Source: Chersky-822 sp035553055
GTDB lineage: Bacteria; Actinomycetota; Actinomycetes; Streptosporangiales; Streptosporangiaceae
Assembly (NCBI GenBank): GCA_035553055.1
Contig: DATNEK010000222.1
Span: 1 to 25,489, forward strand
DNA length: 25,489 nt
Direction: 5' to 3'
A program made the position numbers and the translations under genes. Of this stretch, positions 6,689 to 13,850 are shown piece by piece. Within the stretch, counting starts at the first letter, position 1. Every line of letters starts with the position of its first letter. The notes under the pieces are model-generated. The model saw nothing but the letters and a program-made list of their open reading frames with translations, ran no database searches and had not been told where the DNA came from.

Positions 6689-7659
6689 CACCACAGCCGG
6701 AGCAGCTCTACCGGACGATGCGACTGATCAGGGCGTTCGAAGAGCGCGCGCTGCAGCTCGTGCGATCCGGTGAGATCGTCGGCGGTATCCACCCGTACAT
6801 CGGCGAGGAGGCTGTCGCCGTCGGCATCTGCGCCGCGCTGCGCCCCGACGACCTGATCACGAGCACCCACCGGGGACACGGTCACGTGCTGGCCAAGGGC
6901 GCCGACCCGAGCCGGATGCTCGCTGAGCTTTGCGGCCGGGCAACCGGCCTCAACAAGGGGCGCGGCGGCTCGATGCACGCTGCGGACGTCGGGGCCGGCA
7001 TTCTCGGCGCGAACGCGATCGTCGGCGCCGCCGCCCCTATCGCCGCCGGGGCCGCCTGGGCCGCTAAGCACAAAGGCGCCGACCGGGTGGTTGTCACGTT
7101 CTTCGGTGACGGCGCGCTCAACCAGGGGGTGCTGCTCGAAACCATGAACATCGCCGCGCTCTGGCGGCTGCCGATGGTGTTTGTCTGCGAAAACAACGGA
7201 TACGCCACCACGATGGCCACGGCCGACGCGGTCGCGGGGACCGCGGCGGGCCGGGCGGCGGCATTCGGCCTGCCGAGCGTCACCGTCGACGGGATGGACG
7301 TCGAGGCGGTGCATGCGACCGCGACCCGCGCTGTCGCCACCGCGCGGGCTGGCATCGGGCCGACCCTGATCGAGGCCATCACGTACCGGTACGGCCCGCA
7401 TCACACCATCGAGCTGAGGCTGAGGCTCAGCTACCGCGGCGAAGAAGAGATCCAGCGATGGCGGCAGCGCGATCCGCTTGATATAGAGGCGGCCAGGATT
7501 CCTGCAGCGGTGCGCGAGCAGATCGATGCCGAGGTGGCCACGATCATCGAATCCGCGCACGAGTTCGCCAGGTCGAGCGCAGACCCCGACCCGAAGGACG
7601 CGCTCGAGTACCTGTATGCCACCGGCATGACCGGACGAGGCGGCACCGCCGATGGCTAA
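6676..7659 (+). CDS. thiamine-diphosphate-dependent 2-oxoacid dehydrogenase E1 component, alpha subunit
   Basis: A 327-residue E1 alpha of the pyruvate/acetoin/branched-chain dehydrogenase family. The N-terminal RLIRAFEERALQL helix is followed by GGIHPYIGEEAVAVG (36-50) and STHRGHGH (63-70). The ThDP-Mg motif runs from GDGALNQG (144-151) to CENN (171-174). The later loop, usually HSxSDxxxYR, reads HHTIELRLRLSYR. Partnered with the next gene it should decarboxylate a 2-oxoacid to a ThDP-bound (hydroxy)alkyl intermediate. The start at ATG 6676 overlaps the oxygenase by 13 nt and has no clear Shine-Dalgarno, which implies coupling; a start a few codons later is possible. E2 and E3 genes are absent. 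Similar E1 pairs serve phenylglycine formation in streptogramin clusters (PglB/PglC). Confidence 0.92.
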   Translation: MAELAPQPEQLYRTMRLIRAFEERALQLVRSGEIVGGIHPYIGEEAVAVGICAALRPDDLITSTHRGHGHVLAKGADPSRMLAELCGRATGLNKGRGGSMHAADVGAGILGANAIVGAAAPIAAGAAWAAKHKGADRVVVTFFGDGALNQGVLLETMNIAALWRLPMVFVCENNGYATTMATADAVAGTAAGRAAAFGLPSVTVDGMDVEAVHATATRAVATARAGIGPTLIEAITYRYGPHHTIELRLRLSYRGEEEIQRWRQRDPLDIEAARIPAAVREQIDAEVATIIESAHEFARSSADPDPKDALEYLYATGMTGRGGTADG

Positions 7660-8614
7660 CCTCTCCTACGCTAAGGCGATGAACCGGGCGCTCGCCGACG
7701 AACTGGAGCGCGATCCTTCCGTATGCGTGTTCGGCGAGGACGTGGCCGCCGGGATAGCTCTACTCACGCTCGGGCTGGTCAAGCGCTTCGGGCCAGAGCG
7801 GATTATCGACGCCCCTATCTCCGAGCAGGCGTTCACCTCGATGGCGACAGGCGCGGCGCTGTGCGGCATGCGGCCGGTGATCGAATTCCAGATACCGTCG
7901 CTGCTGTTCCTGGTGTTCGAGCAGATCGCCAACCAGGCGCACAAGTTCTCGCTGATGACTGGCGGCCAGGTGTCAGTGCCGGTGACGTACGTTGTGCCAA
8001 GCTCAGGATCGCGTGAGGGCTGGGCCGGCCAGCACTCCGACCACCCGTACAGCTTGTTCGCTCACGTGGGCGTCAAGACAGTCGTGCCAGCGACGCCGTC
8101 TGACGCCTACGGGCTGCTTATCTCCGCGATCAGGGACGACGACCCGACGGTCGTCTTCGCCCCAGCGGTGGCGATGGGCCTGCGCGAGGACGTCACCACC
8201 GAGCTCGTGCCGGTGCCGCTAGGGTCGGCTCGGGTGCACAGGCCAGGTACGGACGTGACCGTCGTCGCGCTCGGACATCTGGTGACCGAGGCGCTCGCCG
8301 TCGCCGACGACCTGGCTGACGAGATATCGGTCGAGGTATTCGACCCAAGGACGGTGTTCCCATTCGACTGGGCCGCGCTCGCCGAGTCGGTGAACCGCAC
8401 AGGACGGCTCGTGGTCGCCGACGACTCCAACCGGTTTTGCGGCTTCGGCGCCGAGGTGATCGCCGCCGCGGCCGAACAGATGCGGTTGCTCGCACCGCCG
8501 AGACGGGTTAGCAGGCCCGACGGTGCCGTACTGCCGTTCGCGGTTGCGCTCGACCGTGCCGTGCAACCGAACCGGGACCAGCTAACCGCGGCGATCCGAG
8601 CGGTGATGAAGTAA
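7652..8614 (+). CDS. thiamine-diphosphate-dependent 2-oxoacid dehydrogenase E1 component, beta subunit
   Basis: A 320-residue transketolase-like E1 beta. It has VFGEDVAAG (26-34) and DAPISEQAFTSMATGAALCGMRPV (53-76 region, with the Glu58 expected to contact ThDP). GWAGQHSDHPYSLFAHVG (123-140) and a C-terminal transketolase-C domain with SVEVFDPRTVFPFDW follow. Together with the preceding alpha subunit it forms the usual alpha2beta2 E1. The start ATG 7652 overlaps the alpha gene by 8 nt. It is the last gene of the plus-strand operon; only 29 nt separate its stop from the convergent parE stop, with no hairpin in the gap. A plausible substrate is an aryl 2-oxoacid or a branched-chain 2-oxoacid that primes the ketosynthase; the sequence does not decide. 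Confidence 0.92.
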   Translation: MANLSYAKAMNRALADELERDPSVCVFGEDVAAGIALLTLGLVKRFGPERIIDAPISEQAFTSMATGAALCGMRPVIEFQIPSLLFLVFEQIANQAHKFSLMTGGQVSVPVTYVVPSSGSREGWAGQHSDHPYSLFAHVGVKTVVPATPSDAYGLLISAIRDDDPTVVFAPAVAMGLREDVTTELVPVPLGSARVHRPGTDVTVVALGHLVTEALAVADDLADEISVEVFDPRTVFPFDWAALAESVNRTGRLVVADDSNRFCGFGAEVIAAAAEQMRLLAPPRRVSRPDGAVLPFAVALDRAVQPNRDQLTAAIRAVMK

Positions 8615-8643
8615 CCGCCGACCACCCAGCCTCAATCCCCGCC

Positions 8644-10749
8644 TCAGGTGTCGATTCTGGTGGGGTCGAGCTCGGCGGCGCCGCCGACGATGAAGTCGCG
8701 GCGGGGTGCGACCTCGCTGCCCATCAGCAGATCGAAGATCTCGGACGCCGCAGCCGCGTCTGAGATCTTGATCCTGCGCAGAGTGCGCTTGCGCGGGTCC
8801 ATCGTGGTCTCGGCGAGTTGCGAGGCGTCCATCTCGCCCAGACCTTTGTACCGCTGCGGCTGGTCCTTCCAGCGCTGGCCCTTACGCTCAAGCTCAAGGA
8901 GCGTGCGGCTCAACTCGGCGTCCGAATAGGTGTAGATATATTTCTCCGCACCCTTCTTAGGGTTGGTCAGCTCGATCCTGTGCAATGGCGGCACGGCGGC
9001 GAATACCCGGCCGGCGTCGACCATGGGACGCATGTAGCGGTGGAACAACGTCAGCAGCAGGCACCTGATGTGAGCGCCGTCGACATCGGCGTCGCTCATC
9101 AAGATGACCCGCTGATACCTGGCCGCTTCCAGATCGAACGCGTTGCCTGAGCCAGCACCGAGCACCTGGATGATCGCGGCACACTCGGCGTTCTTCAGCA
9201 TGTCAGTCAGCGAGGCCTTCTGCACGTTCAAGATCTTGCCTCTGATCGGCAGCAACGCCTGGAACTCGGAGTCTCGTGCCAGCTTCGCGGTACCAAGCGC
9301 CGAGTCGCCCTCCACGATGAAAAGCTCGCTCCTGTCGTCGGCCGAGCGGCAGTCGACCAGCTTGGCCGGAAGCGCCGAACTGGCGAGCGCTGACTTGCGC
9401 CGCTGATTCTCTCTGTGCTCGCGCGCGGCGATCCTGGCCTTGGCGGCGGCGGCGATCTTTTCGAGCACCGCCTTGGCCTGCGGCTTGCTGCCGCGTACCC
9501 GGCCTTCAAGGAAGTTCGTCAGCTCGCTGCTGACGACCTGCCCGACGATCGGCGATGCGGCCGGGGTGCCGAGCACCTCCTTGGTCTGGCCTTCGAATTG
9601 TGGTTCAGGCAGCCGCACCGACACCACGGCCGTCAGGCCCTCGAGCACGTCCTCCTTGATCACCGACTCGTCGCCGGCCTTGAGCAGCCTGGCGGCCCTG
9701 AGCTGGCCGTTGATCGTCTTCACCAGTGCACGCTCGAATCCGGCGACGTGCGAACCGCCCTTGGGCGTGGCGATCACGTTGACAAACGACCGGGTGGTCG
9801 TGTCGAAGCCGCTGTCCCAGCGCAGCGCGATGTCGACGTCGAGGGTGCGTTCCACTTCGGTCGGCGTCAGGTGACCAAGGTCGTCGAGCACCGGCACGGT
9901 CTCGGTGAACTGACCTGAGCCGGTCAGCCTCAACACATCGGTGACCGGTGAGCCGGCAGCCAAGTGAGCGCAGAACTCGCTGATACCGCCGCTGAAGCTG
10001 AACTCGACGGACTTCGGCCCGCCTTCGGGTCCATCGACCCGTTCGTCGGTGATCGAGATCGACACGTTCGGTACTAGGTACGCGGTCTGTCTGGCGCGCT
10101 CGACCAGCGGATCGAAGGAAAGCTCGGCACCTGGAACGAAGATCTGACGATCTGGCCAGAACCTGATCCGCGTGCCGGTCCTTGACTTCGGCACCTTGCC
10201 GAGCTTGCGCAGCCCCGACCCGCGGGTGAACTTCGCGTCAGGTCCATCACCGGAGAACTCGCCTGGCACACCACGGCGAAAACTGCCGAACCACTCGTAG
10301 CCCTCACGGTCGACCCAGACGTCCAGGCGGCCCGACAGCGCGTTGACGACCGACGCACCGACTCCATGCAGGCCGCCGGAGGCGGTGTAGGAGCTGCCGC
10401 CGAACTTGCCGCCCGCGTGCAGCCTGGTCATCACGAGCTCGACACCGTTCAGCCCGGTCTTTGGCTCGATGTCGACGGGGATGCCGCGACCGTTGTCGCG
10501 CACCTGCACCGAGTGGTCGGCGTGCAGGATGACCTCGATCCTGGTGCACGTCGCGTTGAGCGCTTCGTCGACTGCGTTGTCGATGATCTCCCACAGGCAG
10601 TGCAACATGCCACGGCCATCGGTCGACCCTATGTACATGCCAGGTCGCTTGCGGACCGCGTCGAGACCTTCGAGGACCGTCAGGTGTCGCGCCGAATATC
10701 CGTCGACCAGGTTGGCCGACAGCGGGGTGTCGCGCAGAGCGGCGGTCAC
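8644..10749 (-). CDS. parE: DNA topoisomerase IV subunit B (type IIA topoisomerase ATPase subunit)
   Basis: A 701-residue ParE/GyrB-family protein that provides the ATPase and TOPRIM parts of topoisomerase IV (decatenation and relaxation with ParC). The GHKL ATPase has WEIIDN (Glu54, Asn58), DNGRGI (Asp85) and GGLHGVG (125-131). The QTK loop lysine is near 390. TOPRIM has EGDSALG (Glu480) and SDADVDG (Asp553/555/557), and the C-terminus has QRYKGLGEMD. EGDSALG and the neighbourhood (sigma factor and DUF7455-like gene) match actinobacterial ParE rather than GyrB, which usually reads EGDSAGG and sits next to gyrA. I chose GTG 10749 because GGAG lies seven nt upstream and the length equals Streptomyces ParE; the frame stays open to 10860. 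It is a core gene marking the boundary of the biosynthetic cluster. Confidence 0.95.
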   Translation of the reverse strand: MTAALRDTPLSANLVDGYSARHLTVLEGLDAVRKRPGMYIGSTDGRGMLHCLWEIIDNAVDEALNATCTRIEVILHADHSVQVRDNGRGIPVDIEPKTGLNGVELVMTRLHAGGKFGGSSYTASGGLHGVGASVVNALSGRLDVWVDREGYEWFGSFRRGVPGEFSGDGPDAKFTRGSGLRKLGKVPKSRTGTRIRFWPDRQIFVPGAELSFDPLVERARQTAYLVPNVSISITDERVDGPEGGPKSVEFSFSGGISEFCAHLAAGSPVTDVLRLTGSGQFTETVPVLDDLGHLTPTEVERTLDVDIALRWDSGFDTTTRSFVNVIATPKGGSHVAGFERALVKTINGQLRAARLLKAGDESVIKEDVLEGLTAVVSVRLPEPQFEGQTKEVLGTPAASPIVGQVVSSELTNFLEGRVRGSKPQAKAVLEKIAAAAKARIAAREHRENQRRKSALASSALPAKLVDCRSADDRSELFIVEGDSALGTAKLARDSEFQALLPIRGKILNVQKASLTDMLKNAECAAIIQVLGAGSGNAFDLEAARYQRVILMSDADVDGAHIRCLLLTLFHRYMRPMVDAGRVFAAVPPLHRIELTNPKKGAEKYIYTYSDAELSRTLLELERKGQRWKDQPQRYKGLGEMDASQLAETTMDPRKRTLRRIKISDAAAASEIFDLLMGSEVAPRRDFIVGGAAELDPTRIDT

Positions 10750-10770
10750 AGCGCTTCTCCACTTGTCAGG

Positions 10771-10795
10771 GCTAGCAAGGATCGGTGCTAGCAAG
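10771..10795. repeat. 9-bp direct repeat in the parE leader
   Basis: GCTAGCAAG occurs at 10771-10779 and again at 10787-10795, a 16-bp period, 22 to 46 nt upstream of the parE start codon. Each copy contains the palindrome GCTAGC. It could be a tandem operator or chance; no known regulator motif is recognised. Confidence 0.5.
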
Positions 10796-10880
10796 AAAAA
10801 ATCTCTACCCGCAGGATAGCGAGCCATGCCGACTCCACGTGCCTGCCGCGCCGGTCGCATAGCCGACTAGCTGGGGCAAC

Positions 10881-10907
10881 TTGCTCTTTGGCCGCCTGTC
10901 GTATAAA
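10881..10907 (+). promoter_or_regulatory. possible sigma-70-type promoter in the parE / small-protein divergent region
   Basis: TTGCTC at 10881-10886 is followed after 15 bp by TATAAA at 10902-10907. A shifted TAAAGA at 10904-10909 would give 17-bp spacing. It points toward the small Cys/His protein gene at 11065. The 10750-11064 gap holds no supported gene, so promoters for both divergent genes must lie in it. Spacing is imperfect, so this is tentative. Confidence 0.3.
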
Positions 10908-11021
10908 GATCGTCTCAGCGGTCCTTCACGTGTTCGCCCACGGCGTACTGTCGGTCGGCATGGGATGACACAAGACGGGCTACGTGTTGTCATGCGTAGA
11001 GATTGCAGGTTGTTTTTAAAA

Positions 11022-11043
11022 CCGCCGGTAAACCCGTCGGCGG
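11022..11043 (+). other. small stem-loop in the leader of the Cys/His small protein gene
   Basis: CCGCCG (11022-11027) pairs with CGGCGG (11038-11043), with two further G-U pairs possible in RNA. It lies 21 nt before the start codon and just upstream of the GGGAGG ribosome binding site. It could modulate translation; no riboswitch family is recognised. Confidence 0.35.
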
Positions 11044-11064
11044 GAATCGGCAAGGGAGGCGGAC

Positions 11065-11295
11065 ATGACCGGAGCGATGGCCCCTACGAAGCCGCTGAAC
11101 TCCAACGACCTGTGCGACCGGTGCGGTGCCCCCGCCTACGTGCGGGTCATCCTGCCCGGCTCAGCCGAGCTTTTGTTCTGCGCGCACCACAACCGCCAGC
11201 ACGCGCCAGCGCTCGCGAAGGTTGCCGTAGAGATCCACGATGAGACTGCGAGACTGACCGCCAAGCCGACGCAAGACGGAGCCTCAGGCCGGTGA
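11065..11295 (+). CDS. small Cys/His-rich protein, DUF7455-like
   Basis: A 76-residue protein with CDRCGAPAYVRV (Cys17 and Cys20 by count from ATG 11065) and LFCAHHNRQ further on, a CxxC...CxHH pattern that suggests a single zinc-binding knuckle. Proteins of this length and pattern lie between parE and the hrdB-type sigma factor in many actinomycetes and are classed as DUF7455 to my recollection. Function is unknown; the position suggests a housekeeping or transcription-linked role, which is inference. GGGAGG at 11054-11059 supports ATG 11065; ATG 11077 is a possible alternative. The gene is followed by a strong terminator hairpin and is convergent with the sigma factor gene. Confidence 0.85.
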   Translation: MTGAMAPTKPLNSNDLCDRCGAPAYVRVILPGSAELLFCAHHNRQHAPALAKVAVEIHDETARLTAKPTQDGASGR

Positions 11296-11332
11296 GGCGC
11301 ACCTAACGATCCAAAACCCCAAGCAAGCTTCG

Positions 11333-11368
11333 ACGGCCCCGCTATCGGAAATCCGATAGCGGGGCCGT
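11333..11368. terminator. strong bidirectional-type hairpin terminator
   Basis: A perfect 16-bp stem (ACGGCCCCGCTATCGG and its complement) closes a 4-nt AAAT loop, 37 nt after the stop of the small Cys/His protein gene. There is no long T-tract, as is common in actinomycetes. It sits between two convergent genes and could serve both. Confidence 0.85.
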
Positions 11369-11431
11369 TCGCTTGCATGACGCCGGCCCGGCGATGCTGC
11401 CTGGGCGCGCAGGAGGGCCGGACCGCTGCTG

Positions 11432-11573
11432 CCTGCCCTGGGCATTCCGGGCAATCATCCCGATACCGGGTTCATGATCTGGGAGGCTTTTCGTGTCTGG
11501 GAGAGTCTTCCGCGCATAGCGTGGGCAACTCTCCCAGATCATTAACTTCGTGCTCCGGATGCGGCTGGCTCTC
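11432..11573. repeat. palindrome-bearing interspersed repeat, copy A
   Basis: A ~142-bp element whose reverse complement matches 25318-25457. The 69-bp core (11474-11542) is bounded by ATGATCTGGGAG and CTCCCAGATCAT, 12-bp perfect inverted ends, with a second nested inverted pair inside (GGGAGAG/CTCTCCC type). The core differs from the other copy at about five positions. Its edge lies 12 nt from the sigma factor stop codon, so transcripts of that gene would read straight into the hairpin and it may act as the terminator. The only other items between 11296 and 11585 are the terminator at 11333 and non-coding sequence. Confidence 0.85.
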
Positions 11574-11585
11574 CCCGGAGTTAGC

Positions 11586-13511
11586 TCAGTCCAGGTAGTC
11601 GCGCAGCACCTGGGACCTGGACGGGTGCCTGAGCTTGGACATGGTCTTGGACTCGATCTGCCTGATCCGCTCCCTGGTGACCCCATAGACCTTGCCGATC
11701 TCGTCAAGGGTCTTCGGCTGACCGTCGGTCAGGCCGAACCGCATCGACACCACGCCGGCCTCGCGCTCGGACAGCGTGTCGAGCACCGAGTGCAACTGCT
11801 CTTGGAGCAGCGTGAAGCTGACCGCCTCACCGGGCTGGATCGCCTCTGAGTCCTCGATCAGGTCACCGAACTCGCTGTCGCCATCCTCACCGAGCGGGGT
11901 GTGCAGCGAGATCGGCTCGCGGCCATATTTCTGAACCTCGATGACCTTCTCGGGGGTCATGTCGAGCTCAGCGGCCAGCTCTTCGGGCGTCGGCTCCCTG
12001 CCCAGGTCCTGCAGCATCTGCCGCTGCACCCGAGCCAGCTTGTTGATCACCTCGACCATGTGCACGGGAATCCTGATCGTGCGGGCCTGGTCGGCCATCG
12101 CGCGGGTGATCGCCTGCCTGATCCACCAGGTCGCGTACGTGGAGAACTTGTAACCCTTGGTGTAGTCGAACTTCTCCACCGCCCTGATCAGGCCCAGATT
12201 GCCTTCCTGGATCAGGTCAAGGAAGAGCATGCCCCGGCCTGTATAACGTTTGGCCAGCGACACAACAAGCCGCAGGTTCGCCTCAAGCAGGTGGTTCTTC
12301 GCCCGGCGACCGTCCTCGGCGATCCAGTCCAGGTCATCTCGCACGTCAGGCGGCAGCGACCTGCCGCCATCCGCCAGCTTCTCCTCGGCGAACAGACCAG
12401 CCTCGATCCGCTTAGCCAGCTCAACCTCCTGCTCGGCGTTGAGCAGCGGGACCTTGCCGATCTGCTTGAGATAGTCCTTAACCGGGTCCGATGTCGCACC
12501 CGCCACGGCCACCTGCGCCGCGGGAAGGTCCTCGTCATCATCGCCATAAACGAACGCTTCGTCGTCAGCGTCTTCGGCAACCTTGCTCACCTCGACGCCG
12601 ACCGCGACGACGCTGACAGCGGTCCGCAGCGCGCCGTTGGCCTCGTCCGGTTCGTCGGTGTCTTCGCCGTCCTCTGACTCGTCATCGCCGCTGGCAGCGG
12701 CTGGGCCTATGTCCAGCTCGGAGATCGAATCATCGCCGTCGGCGTCGTCACCGTCGAGACCGGACAGGTCATCAAGATCGACCTCTAGGTCAGCGACCTC
12801 GGCAAGGTCGGGCTCGCCATCCAGATCGCCTACATCGGCGAGATCAGGCTCGCCATCCAGTTCGGTCATGCCATCAAGATCGGAGTCAACATCCAGATCG
12901 GTCGCTTCCGCCAGGTCCACGTCACCTTCCAGATCAGCAAGTCCGGCGAGACCGCTCTCGCCATCCGGGCCGGATCCCTTGCCATCAGCGCCATTAGCCC
13001 CGCCGCGCGCCGCGCCCCGGCCGGCCCGCGTCCCCCTAGCCGACCGACGACCCGCAGGCACGGTACCTGTCGGCGCGGGGATGGCTTGATCTATTACATT
13101 ATCTGCTCCATCGGAGGAAATCGTCCCGGCAGCGCGTTCCTTCTTCGCCGCTCGCCTGGCCGACCTTCGCGAGCCGGTGGCTGGTCTTTCCTGGCCAGCC
13201 TCGTCCTCAGCGGTCGCCGAATCGGCTGACACCAGCGCCATGGCGGTGTTGTTCTTGCGCGCCTCCGGCACGGTGTTGTTCTTGCGCGCCTCCGGCACAG
13301 TGTTGTTCTTGCGCGCCGCCGACACGGTGTTCTTCATGCGCGCCTCCGGCACGACTTCCTCTTGCGTGCCAGGGGAGTCGGCTGGCTCTGCCCGGGATTG
13401 CTGCGGAACGCGAGCGCCTCGGCTTGCCGCTGCTGACTGCCTCCGCGCCGCGGAGCTTGCAGTGCCTGCCACCGCGGTCACCCCTTCCTTCGCTGGCCGA
13501 TAAGTCGCCAT
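11586..13511 (-). CDS. sigA: principal RNA polymerase sigma factor (RpoD/HrdB/SigA type)
   Basis: A 641-residue primary sigma factor that directs RNA polymerase to housekeeping promoters. Region 1.2 begins at DPVKDYLKQIG (342-352). Region 2 holds RLVVSLAKRYTGRGMLFLDL and FSTYATWWIRQAI (456-468), with region 3 from IPVHMVEVINKL. Region 4 ends with the helix-turn-helix GVTRERIRQIE (610-620) and the terminus LRDYLD. All are intact. The first ~340 residues are poorly conserved: an Ala/Arg/Lys-rich start, a tandem nonapeptide KNNTVPEAR block (about 58-88), then a long acidic Asp/Leu/Glu repeat tract (about 190-295). Such variable N-termini are known in actinobacterial HrdB. ATG 13511 is chosen because an in-frame TGA lies two codons upstream, so no longer form is possible; TGAGG precedes it at short spacing, and an internal GTG start remains possible. 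Confidence 0.95.
   Translation of the reverse strand: MATYRPAKEGVTAVAGTASSAARRQSAAASRGARVPQQSRAEPADSPGTQEEVVPEARMKNTVSAARKNNTVPEARKNNTVPEARKNNTAMALVSADSATAEDEAGQERPATGSRRSARRAAKKERAAGTISSDGADNVIDQAIPAPTGTVPAGRRSARGTRAGRGAARGGANGADGKGSGPDGESGLAGLADLEGDVDLAEATDLDVDSDLDGMTELDGEPDLADVGDLDGEPDLAEVADLEVDLDDLSGLDGDDADGDDSISELDIGPAAASGDDESEDGEDTDEPDEANGALRTAVSVVAVGVEVSKVAEDADDEAFVYGDDDEDLPAAQVAVAGATSDPVKDYLKQIGKVPLLNAEQEVELAKRIEAGLFAEEKLADGGRSLPPDVRDDLDWIAEDGRRAKNHLLEANLRLVVSLAKRYTGRGMLFLDLIQEGNLGLIRAVEKFDYTKGYKFSTYATWWIRQAITRAMADQARTIRIPVHMVEVINKLARVQRQMLQDLGREPTPEELAAELDMTPEKVIEVQKYGREPISLHTPLGEDGDSEFGDLIEDSEAIQPGEAVSFTLLQEQLHSVLDTLSEREAGVVSMRFGLTDGQPKTLDEIGKVYGVTRERIRQIESKTMSKLRHPSRSQVLRDYLD
13246..13353 (-). 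repeat. 27-nt tandem repeat inside the sigma factor gene
   Basis: Four consecutive 27-nt units (13246, 13273, 13300, 13327), the first two almost identical, the last two degenerate. On the coding strand each unit contains GTGCCGGAGGCGCGC or a variant and encodes the nonapeptide KNNTVPEAR. The period preserves frame, so copy-number change would only lengthen or shorten the N-terminus. The same 15-nt core recurs in the phosphatase gene at 13984-14055. Confidence 0.9.
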
Positions 13512-13519
13512 GCCTCAGT

Positions 13520-13666
13520 GTTACTCACGTCGGCGCTACTCACACCGCCGTTACTCACCCCGGTGTTACACGCACCGGCGCTACTGACAGCGGCGTTACT
13601 GACGCCAGCGTTACTCACACCGGCATACCCATACCGACGTACCCACACCGGATCACTCACACTGGG
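13520..13666. repeat. 15-nt minisatellite immediately upstream of the sigma factor start
   Basis: Seven head-to-tail 15-nt units from 13520 to 13624 follow the consensus GTTACTCACACCGGC, and three more decayed or 13-15-nt units extend to 13666. The array begins 8 nt from the sigma factor start codon, so it lies in its leader and possibly its promoter region. The rest of the 13512-13973 gap holds a hairpin at 13851 and no supported gene. On the minus strand one frame reads as AGVSN pentapeptides but overlaps the sigma factor out of frame. Confidence 0.9.
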
Positions 13667-13850
13667 TTATCGCGCCGACAAGCAACGCGAACCCGGTCGA
13701 GCTAGAAGACGACACCGACACACTCCTGCGATCATCTGGTAGCGACTCGACGCTACCGCTAGGTCAGTGGTCCTTTGACCGTCGGCAGAGCCCCCACTCC
13801 ACCGCACCTGGCGGCCCGCGCCTGTTCCGCTCCCGCTCCCCACCTTAGGC

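Noticed and set aside
8615..8643. Terminator between the E1 beta gene and parE
   Set aside because: No inverted repeat can be formed within the 29-nt gap.
8644..10749. GyrB instead of ParE
   Set aside because: EGDSALG motif, location next to the small Cys/His gene and sigma factor, and absence of gyrA favour ParE.
11901..12677. 258-codon plus-strand open frame opposite the sigma factor gene
   Set aside because: It is the antisense shadow of conserved sigma-70 regions, with no family resemblance and no ribosome binding site; high GC keeps antisense frames open.
13520..13666. CRISPR-like array
   Set aside because: Units are only 15 nt, directly abutting without unique spacers, and no cas gene is present; it is a minisatellite.
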